DNA of 12,018 nucleotides from JAGXFP01 sp046484585 (lineage in GTDB: Bacteria > Desulfobacterota > Desulfobulbia > Desulfobulbales > JAGXFP01): assembly GCA_046484585.1 (NCBI GenBank), contig JAWOIQ010000010.1, positions 1 to 12,018 of the forward strand, written 5' to 3'. A program made the translations under genes and the position numbers. This document shows positions 6,643 to 12,018 of this stretch, piece by piece. The notes beneath the pieces were generated by a model that ran no database searches, had not been told where the DNA came from, and saw only the letters and a program-made list of their open reading frames with translations. Positions within the stretch are counted from its first letter, which is position 1. Every line of letters begins with the position of its first letter.

Positions 6643-8712
6643 TTATTCGTTTTCGGCCCTGGCCTGCTCGATGATTTTATCCGCCATATTGGCAGGGATT
6701 TCCTCGTAGTGGGAAAACTCGGCCTTGAAAGAACCGCGGCCGGCGGTGATCGAGTTCAGATCGGGGGCGTACCTGAGGATCTCGGCCATGGGGGTCTGGG
6801 CGGTTATGACTTCGAGCTTTCCTTCGGACTCCATTCCCATTACCCGGCCTCGTCTGCCGTTAAGGTCGCCGATCACATCCCCGACATATTCCTTGGGGAC
6901 CTTGATGGTCATGTCCATTACCGGTTCCAGCAATACCGGGTTTGCCTCCTGGGCGCCTTTTTTGAAGGCCATGGAGCCGGAGATCTTGAAGGCCATTTCC
7001 GAGGAATCGACGGCATGGAAGGAGCCGTCGACCAGGGCAACCTTGATGTCCACCATCGGATACCCGGCTAAAACTCCTTTCTCCATCGCTTCGAGCACCC
7101 CTTTTTCAACGGCGGGAATGTAGGTTTTGGGAATAACCCCGCCGACGATCTTGTCTTCGAACTCAAAGCCGCCGCCCCTCGGCAGGGGGGAGAGTTCGAT
7201 CCAGCTGTCGGCGTATTGACCGTGCCCGCCGGTCTGTTTCTTGTGTTTGCCCTGAACCCGCGCCTTGCCCTTGATCGTTTCCTTATAAGGCACTTTAGGC
7301 GCTTCAAGTTTCATTTCCACCCCGAATTTACGCTTGATCCGCTCGCCGATCATTTCAAGATGGATCTGGCCAACCCCCGAAATCAGGGTTTGTCTGGTTT
7401 GCGGGTCCCGGTCGATTTTGAGGGTGGGGTCTTCCTCCAGCATCTTGGTAAGGGAGGCGTGGAGTTTTTCCTCATCTTTTTTGTTTTCGGTGGTAACCGC
7501 GTAGGAAATGCTTGGTTCGACCGGAGTCAGTTCCTCGTAGACGATCGGGGCGTCGGCAGTGCAGAGCGTGTCGCCGGTGGCGGTCTCCTTCAGCTTGGCG
7601 ATGGCGACGATCATGCCCGGTCCGGCACTGTCGACCTGGATCTGCTTTTTCCCTTCCATGGTCAGGATGTGGCCGAATTTTTCGACGATATCCTTGCTTG
7701 AGTTGTAGAAGCTTTCGCCGCTCAGGGTGCCCGAAACCACTTTGAAGATAGTCAGCCGGCCGGCATAAGGGTCGGCCATGGTTTTAAAAACCCTGGCCGA
7801 AAAAGGGGCATCCGGTGAAGGTTCGCGCTCGATGAGATCGCCGCTTTTCGGGTCGGTGCCCATCTGGGCCGGACGCTCGGCGGGTGAGGCCAGAAAGCCC
7901 TCCATCAGGTCAAGGATCAGGCTTGTTCCGGCATTGGCGGTGGCGGCGGTGATCGTCACCGGTGAGATTTTCCTGTTTTTGACCGCTTTCCGCAGGCCGC
8001 TGCGCAGATCTTCGTCGGTGAGCTCCCCCTCTTCCAGAAACTTTTCGATCAATTCGTCATCGGTTTCGGCCACTTGCTCCATAAGAGCGTCCCGGTACAG
8101 GGCCAGATCGTCGGCCATCTCCGCCGGTACTTCGATTTCCTTGACCGCGCCCTTGTCGCCGTCAAATGCATAGGCCTTGCGGTGGAGAACGTCGACCATG
8201 CCCTTGAAGTTCTCTTCGGCCCCGATCGGGAAATGGAGGATCACCGGATTAAAGGGGAGTTCATTTTTGATCGCGGTGAAAGTCTTATCGAAATCGGCCC
8301 GCTCCCGGTCCATCTTATTGATCACGATTATGCAGGACAGCTTCCGGTTGTCGACCAGCTCGGCGATTTTTTCGGTCTGGCTCTTCAGGTCCTGGTTCGC
8401 TTCGACCAGAAAGAGAGCGTTGTCGGCAACCTGGGCCGCATAGACGGTTTCGTTTAGAAAATTACTCTCGCCGGGGGTGTCGATCAGGTAGAAATCGTGC
8501 TTATGCCGGTTGAAATGATTGAAGGCGGTACTGATTGTGGTTTTGCGGTTGATCTCCTCGGGCTCGAAATCCATTACCGAGGCGCCTTCATCCACCTTGC
8601 CGAGGCGGTCGGTTTTGCCGGCAGTGAACAACAAGGCTTCGGCCAGGGAGGTTTTGCCGCTCTTGCCGTGACCGAATAACGCTACATTCCTAACCAGATC
8701 AAGATCCTGCAT
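6643..8712 (-). CDS. Elongation factor G-like translational GTPase (EF-G paralogue)
   Basis: A 689-aa GTPase with EF-G domain order. G1 is GHGKSGKT at 14-21 (canonical EF-G has AHIDAGKT), the RKTTIST switch region at 56-62, G3 DTPGE at 78-82, G4 NKMD at 132-135, then domains II-V including KKQTGGHGQYADSW and GDLNGRRGRVMGM. The residue after DTPG is Glu, whereas translocating EF-G has the catalytic His. The divergent P-loop and the loss of His fit the 'EF-G-like' subfamily found beside true EF-G in many bacteria, whose role is unclear. It is probably not the main translocase, which would normally sit in the str operon with rpsL and rpsG; those are absent here. ATG 8712 is chosen because GGAGG lies 5 nt upstream; an in-frame start 36 nt earlier falls in a repeat. 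mog follows directly. Confidence 0.93.
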   Translation of the reverse strand: MQDLDLVRNVALFGHGKSGKTSLAEALLFTAGKTDRLGKVDEGASVMDFEPEEINRKTTISTAFNHFNRHKHDFYLIDTPGESNFLNETVYAAQVADNALFLVEANQDLKSQTEKIAELVDNRKLSCIIVINKMDRERADFDKTFTAIKNELPFNPVILHFPIGAEENFKGMVDVLHRKAYAFDGDKGAVKEIEVPAEMADDLALYRDALMEQVAETDDELIEKFLEEGELTDEDLRSGLRKAVKNRKISPVTITAATANAGTSLILDLMEGFLASPAERPAQMGTDPKSGDLIEREPSPDAPFSARVFKTMADPYAGRLTIFKVVSGTLSGESFYNSSKDIVEKFGHILTMEGKKQIQVDSAGPGMIVAIAKLKETATGDTLCTADAPIVYEELTPVEPSISYAVTTENKKDEEKLHASLTKMLEEDPTLKIDRDPQTRQTLISGVGQIHLEMIGERIKRKFGVEMKLEAPKVPYKETIKGKARVQGKHKKQTGGHGQYADSWIELSPLPRGGGFEFEDKIVGGVIPKTYIPAVEKGVLEAMEKGVLAGYPMVDIKVALVDGSFHAVDSSEMAFKISGSMAFKKGAQEANPVLLEPVMDMTIKVPKEYVGDVIGDLNGRRGRVMGMESEGKLEVITAQTPMAEILRYAPDLNSITAGRGSFKAEFSHYEEIPANMADKIIEQARAENE

Positions 8713-8717
8713 GGGCG

Positions 8718-8722
8718 CCTCC
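8718..8722 (-). promoter_or_regulatory. Shine-Dalgarno that sets the EF-G-like start
   Basis: GGAGG on the minus strand, 5 nt before ATG 8710-8712. The longer frame start at 8748 lies inside a dispersed repeat and has no such site. Confidence 0.8.
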
Positions 8723-8731
8723 GTAATAGAA

Positions 8732-8910
8732 GTTTGATGGCGTCGCAAAAACTCCGATCTACTGCGTCGCGGCGCATTTTTGCACCCCCAAGGGTTCTGT
8801 TAATCATCCCTTGAGGAGGGCACTTCCTGCGGGGCGCATATCGAACTTTTTACTTAGCCATCCACTGATTTTTTGCGAACACATCAAGTTTGATGGCGTC
8901 GCAAAAAGTC
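8732..8910. repeat. Cluster of dispersed-repeat ends in both orientations
   Basis: TTTGATGGCGTCGCAAAAA occurs directly at 8733-8751 and again at 8889-8907. Two inverted, diverged relatives lie between: one at 8842-8864 (actttttacttagccatc core) and one at 8865-8887 (attttttgcgaacacatcaa core). The outer pair 8732-8887 therefore has imperfect terminal inverted repeats, resembling a ~155-bp non-coding mobile element (MITE or REP type), with a second copy abutting it. The left end sits only ~10 bp upstream of the ribosome site of the EF-G-like gene, so that gene's promoter must lie in or beyond the repeat. Confidence 0.7.
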
Positions 8911-8955
8911 GCCAGTTCCTGCGTTTGCGGCAACTCTGCCGGGCGGCAACTGGCG
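8910..8955. repeat. Inverted repeat CGCCAGTT / AACTGGCG
   Basis: Perfect 8-bp arms at 8910-8917 and 8948-8955 directly follow the second direct repeat copy. The flanking A run (left) and T run (right) extend the pairing partly. It could be the fold of the second repeat copy. Confidence 0.6.
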
Positions 8956-9013
8956 GTTTTGTCCAATAACACGTTACCCCGGACATATCTTTCTTGAACG
9001 TAAGCAAGCAGAG

Positions 9014-9145
9014 GACGCCGTAACTGTTTCGTGACCGGCTGCTCATGTAACCGGAGTGAGAAACCGCAGCCGATGCCTTAAGTCTCCGGCGTCTGTATAA
9101 CCACGAGGACAGGGGCTCAGTGCCGAAACTTTGAGGGCCTGTGGT
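9014..9145. other. Nested stem-loop cluster, candidate structured RNA or intron/element remnant
   Basis: An outer stem GACGCCG (9014-9020) with CGGCGTC (9087-9093) encloses a perfect inner stem CGGCTGC (9036-9042) with GCAGCCG (9066-9072). Next to it, ACCACgAGG (9100-9108) pairs with CCTGTGGT (9138-9145) with small bulges. Three stems in 130 bp is more than I see elsewhere in the window. No known RNA family was recognised, and no promoter or terminator clearly frames it. Confidence 0.4.
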
Positions 9146-9583
9146 CAATTCCGTTCATCTGCTCGGTGGCAATCGTAAGATCTTGTAATTGTTAATTATT
9201 ACTATCAGGGTCCCGAATAGCAAAGGAAAAATTCTTTTTTCCGGAAAAAAATATCCCGAGACGAACCGGCTGAGTTATACGATGTGAGGCGATAAATGCC
9301 GAAATCTGGTAACTTAATAACGCCATGGCTCCGCCTCTTCCCGCCTGCCGGCTTTCGGGTGAGGCTTATTTCGAGGCGAATCGGCAGGTATTCGGGATGG
9401 CGGTCGATGGCGGCAGTTGTCATTCGCCCGGCAAACTGCTAAATTTGATGGCGTCGAAACGCCTGAAAGGCGGCGGCTGTGATTTCTCCACCGCGTTTAG
9501 AAAGAGATGAATCAGTTAATTACCAGTTTGATAAGGGCAAACCGCCCGGTAGTCGTCATGGATTCAGCAAGGATCGCCGCAAT
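9146..9583. other. Upstream region of murJ
   Basis: No convincing gene. It holds a perfect 16-bp palindrome TTTTTTCCGGAAAAAA (9235-9250) and a third, partial copy of the dispersed repeat (TTTGATGGCGTCG at 9443-9455). I could not identify a defensible murJ promoter. Confidence 0.5.
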
Positions 9584-11191
9584 ATGAAAAATCCGGCAGC
9601 AGATACCGGCCGCATCGCAGGGTCGGCCGGGAAGGTAGGCATCGCCGTGATGCTGAGCCGGATCCTCGGCCTGGTGCGTGAGCAGGTTTTTGCCTTCATG
9701 TTCGGAGCCGGTTTTGCCTATGACGCATTCGTGGTCGCTTTCCGGATCCCCAATCTGCTCAGGGATCTTTTCGGCGAAGGGGCGCTGAGCGCCGCTTTCG
9801 TCACCGTTTTTTCAGATTATGAGGCCAATCGCAGCAAGGAGGAGACCCTGCGGCTGGCCGGCAACGTCCTGGTTTTTTTAACCATTGTCTTGAGTGTGAT
9901 TACCCTCCTCGGCATCTGGCAGGCCGAAAACATCGTGCGGTTGCTGGTCGAGGAGCAATTCGAGCTGACTCCGGGCAAGGTGAAGCTGACCACCTGGATG
10001 ACGATGATCATGTTTCCGTTCATGATTCTGGTCTCGTTGTCTTCGGTCTGCATGGGGATTTTAAACACCCGCGGCCATTTTTTCGTGCCCTCGGTTTCTT
10101 CCGGCTTTTTCAATCTCGGTTCGATAATCGGCGGCACCTCTCTGGCCCTTTTGATGCCCAGATTCGGTCAGCCGGCCATTGTCGGTATGGCGATCGGCAC
10201 CCTGATCGGCGGCGTCTTGCAGTTGCTCGGCCAGTTCCCCTCCCTCAAGAAGAGCGGCTTCCGCCTGGTGCCGAACCTGAATATCTCCGATCCCGGTCTG
10301 CGCCGGATTCTGATGTTGATGGTTCCGGCGGTGGCCGGGTTGGCCGCATTGCAGGTCAACGTCTTTATCAACAACTATTTCGCTTCGTCTCTGCAGGAGG
10401 GCAGTCTCTCCTGGCTGAACTATGCCTTTCGGCTTTTCATGCTGCCGGTCGGGGTTTTCGGGGTGGCCATTTCCATAGCCGCTCACCCGGTAATGGCCAG
10501 GCAGGCGGCAGCCGGGAGCATGTCCGGTCTTAAGGAATCCTACATCTCAACCCTGACCATGGCCTTTTGCCTGACCTTGCCGGCGGCCGTCGGTCTTATT
10601 GTTCTGGCGGAGCCGATCATCCGGTTGATCTTCCAGCATGGCCGTTTCGATTCATTCTCCACGACCATGACCTCTCAGGCCCTGGTCTATTACGCGGTCG
10701 GTCTGGCATCCTACGCGGCGGTCAAGGTGACGGTGCCGGTTTTCTACAATATCAACAATACCCGTTTCCCCGTTGTGGGCAGCTTCCTGGCCGTATTTGT
10801 CAATGTCGCGGTTATTCTTCTGGCTGTCGACCACTTGCAGCATCGCGCCCTGGCGCTGTCCATCTCCTGCGCGATGACCGCTAATTTTCTCTTTCTCTTT
10901 CTGGTTCTGTTTCGGAAGCTGTCGGGCTTGCCCTTGCGCTATCTGGGGAAGGCACTGGTCAAAGTGCTGATCGCCTCGGCGGTCATGGTCGGCTGGTTGC
11001 TGCTGGTGGACGGTTTGTTCGGGGTGCGGGGAGCCGGCGGCAATATCATGGTCGATATTGCGGTTCTGACTTTCTGCATCCTTTCCGGGGCGGCGGTATA
11101 CGGCGCCGCCCTCTACAGGATGAATCTCCCGGAGCTGCGGCTGATTGTCGGGGGGCTCAGGGAGAGATTAACCGGCGATGGTTCGCAATAA
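9584..11191 (+). CDS. murJ: Lipid II flippase MurJ (MVF family)
   Basis: Flips undecaprenyl-linked peptidoglycan precursor (lipid II) across the inner membrane. It is a polytopic protein of about 535 aa; hydrophobic segments alternate along the whole length, consistent with the 14 helices of the family. The N-terminal signature is strong: SRILGLVREQVFAFMFGAG at 25-43, DAFVVAFRIPNLLRDLFGEGALSAAF at 47-72 (shown in part: FRIPNLLRDLFGEGA). This Arg-rich first helix and the RDLFGEGA loop are hallmarks of MurJ. The frame is open from GTG 9479, but ATG 9584 is preferred because AAGGA lies ~10 nt upstream and the extra 35 residues are hydrophilic and unlike the family. A partial dispersed repeat lies just upstream. 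The last 24 bp overlap the 3' end of rsmE on the other strand. Confidence 0.94.
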   Translation: MKNPAADTGRIAGSAGKVGIAVMLSRILGLVREQVFAFMFGAGFAYDAFVVAFRIPNLLRDLFGEGALSAAFVTVFSDYEANRSKEETLRLAGNVLVFLTIVLSVITLLGIWQAENIVRLLVEEQFELTPGKVKLTTWMTMIMFPFMILVSLSSVCMGILNTRGHFFVPSVSSGFFNLGSIIGGTSLALLMPRFGQPAIVGMAIGTLIGGVLQLLGQFPSLKKSGFRLVPNLNISDPGLRRILMLMVPAVAGLAALQVNVFINNYFASSLQEGSLSWLNYAFRLFMLPVGVFGVAISIAAHPVMARQAAAGSMSGLKESYISTLTMAFCLTLPAAVGLIVLAEPIIRLIFQHGRFDSFSTTMTSQALVYYAVGLASYAAVKVTVPVFYNINNTRFPVVGSFLAVFVNVAVILLAVDHLQHRALALSISCAMTANFLFLFLVLFRKLSGLPLRYLGKALVKVLIASAVMVGWLLLVDGLFGVRGAGGNIMVDIAVLTFCILSGAAVYGAALYRMNLPELRLIVGGLRERLTGDGSQ

Positions 11192-11908
11192 CTGCAACTG
11201 GGCGAGGATGGCGGGAACAGCGGTGTCGACTCTGAGGATACGCGGTCCCAATGAAAAACAGCCGAAGCCCTGTTCGGCGAACCGCTCAATTTCGAAATCA
11301 AGCCAGCCGCCCTCCGGGCCGATGGCGACCAGGGCGGGACTTGCCGGTTCCGGCAGCAGGGCAGGGGCAAGCTTGATGGCGCCGCCGGGATGGGCGGCCA
11401 GCCTGACCGGATAGTCCCGGGAAATTTCGGGCAGCAGGTCCTCGATGAAAGGCCGGAAGCGCCGGTGAATGGTGATTTCCGGCAGGACGGTGTCGACGGC
11501 CTGCTCCAGACCGAGTAATAGGTACTCCCGGAGATTTTCTTCCGAGAGGAGGGAGGCCTTGAAAAAGCTTTTTTCGACCCGGCCGGCGTTGATCAGGAAA
11601 ATCTTTTCAATACCCATCGAGGCGGTCTGGGCCAGGACCCTTTTCAGCATGATCGGGCGGGGGAGGGCGAGGATCAGGCATGTTGGCGCCTTGACCGGCG
11701 CCGGCTTGTCCGTTTTTATGTCCAGGCGGACCCTCCCCGGTTCTATCCCGCGGATCAGACCTGAACCGATCAGGCCGTTGACTATTCCAACCCGGATCGT
11801 GTCCCCTTCTTTAGCGCGGAGGGTTTTACGGATATGCTCGGCCCGGCGGCCGGTGAGGGTTGCCGAGTCATCTTCTAGTTCCCGGGGGTCGATAAGGATC
11901 AGGTTCAT
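11168..11908 (-). CDS. rsmE: 16S rRNA (uracil-1498-N3)-methyltransferase RsmE
   Basis: SAM-dependent SPOUT-class enzyme that methylates N3 of U1498 in 16S rRNA of the small ribosomal subunit. The 246-aa length matches the family. An N-terminal PUA-like part (~1-70) includes RAEHIRKTLRAKEGD, followed by the trefoil-knot methyltransferase domain. Family signatures seen: ALPRPIMLKRVLAQTASMGI at 81-100, IGPEGGW at 196-202 and LGPRILRVDTA at 220-230, the SAM-binding knot. The last motif commonly reads LRxETA, so Asp here is a mild substitution. EQAVDT at 135-140 stands where many homologues have EQ..R. ATG 11908 has AAGG ~11 nt upstream. The gene converges on murJ and overlaps its end by 24 bp; no other rsmE partner (such as prmA) is visible because the window ends upstream. 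Confidence 0.95.
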   Translation of the reverse strand: MNLILIDPRELEDDSATLTGRRAEHIRKTLRAKEGDTIRVGIVNGLIGSGLIRGIEPGRVRLDIKTDKPAPVKAPTCLILALPRPIMLKRVLAQTASMGIEKIFLINAGRVEKSFFKASLLSEENLREYLLLGLEQAVDTVLPEITIHRRFRPFIEDLLPEISRDYPVRLAAHPGGAIKLAPALLPEPASPALVAIGPEGGWLDFEIERFAEQGFGCFSLGPRILRVDTAVPAILAQLQLLRTIAG

Positions 11909-11968
11909 GGCATCTGCCTTGAAGTTGAAATCAGGTAAGCGATCACAGGGTACCGAATCTGCTGTGTT

Positions 11969-12010
11969 ATCACCCTGCTCATGTACATCAAGTACAAATC
12001 GCAGGGTGAT
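11969..12010. repeat. REP-like palindrome upstream of rsmE
   Basis: Perfect 10-bp arms ATCACCCTGC (11969-11978) and GCAGGGTGAT (12001-12010) enclose a second stem TGTAC/GTACA around loop ATCAA. It lies ~60 bp upstream of the rsmE ATG and runs toward the window edge, so its full extent is not visible. The form resembles dispersed REP-type intergenic elements. Confidence 0.7.
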
Positions 12011-12018
12011 GCCTTGCA

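Noticed and set aside
8804..9148. Minus-strand open frame of 114 aa between the EF-G-like gene and murJ
   Set aside because: Its 3' part runs through the dispersed repeats and its 5' part through the nested stems. No domain is visible and there is no clear ribosome site. It is kept only as a counter-hypothesis to the structured-RNA idea.

Overview
The window looks like chromosomal DNA from a Gram-negative bacterium, most plausibly a sulfate-reducer-type Desulfobacterota (Desulfobulbales or a relative). This is inferred from the style of the protein sequences, the EF-G-like paralogue, and a dispersed repeat whose core reads TTTGATGGCGTCGCAAAAA. I recall that kind of repeat from such genomes but could not check it. 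From about position 2265 onward the window is moderately GC-rich and holds ordinary housekeeping genes. The first ~2.2 kb is clearly AT-rich and looks accessory.

Layout. (1) Positions 1-2264: one minus-strand gene for an unrecognised membrane-anchored coiled-coil protein. Its ATG is directly preceded by 17 consecutive G, a candidate phase-variation tract. About 800 bp of AT-rich DNA with no convincing gene follows. (2) 2265-3365 (+): a membrane-anchored metallophosphoesterase, ending at a two-way terminator shared with a minus-strand tRNA-His(GTG). (3) 3621-4286 (-): a small protein with N-terminal Cys pairs and a C-terminal zinc ribbon, with a good promoter and Shine-Dalgarno. (4) 4437-4905: a long region upstream of purM with sigma70-like promoters and a terminator-like hairpin, so possibly a leader attenuator or a small RNA. 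(5) 4906-5970 (+): purM (purine synthesis), ending at a strong two-way terminator that also closes the opposing operon. (6) 8712 to 6119 (-): an EF-G-like translational GTPase followed 2 nt later by mog (molybdenum cofactor synthesis). (7) 8713-9583: a repeat-rich intergenic region with five related short repeat ends in both orientations and a separate cluster of nested stem-loops. (8) 9584-11191 (+): murJ (lipid II flippase), overlapping tail-to-tail with (9) rsmE (11168-11908, -), the 16S rRNA U1498 methyltransferase. (10) A perfect 10-bp-arm palindrome lies at the right edge.

Apart from the fusA-like/mog pair the genes do not form one pathway. They are separate housekeeping units (translation, cell wall, purines, molybdopterin) with repeats in the gaps. 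I see no complete defence, CRISPR or mobile system. The strongest leads are the poly-G tract at the accessory coiled-coil gene, the repeat cluster abutting the EF-G-like gene, and the folded region between that gene and murJ.
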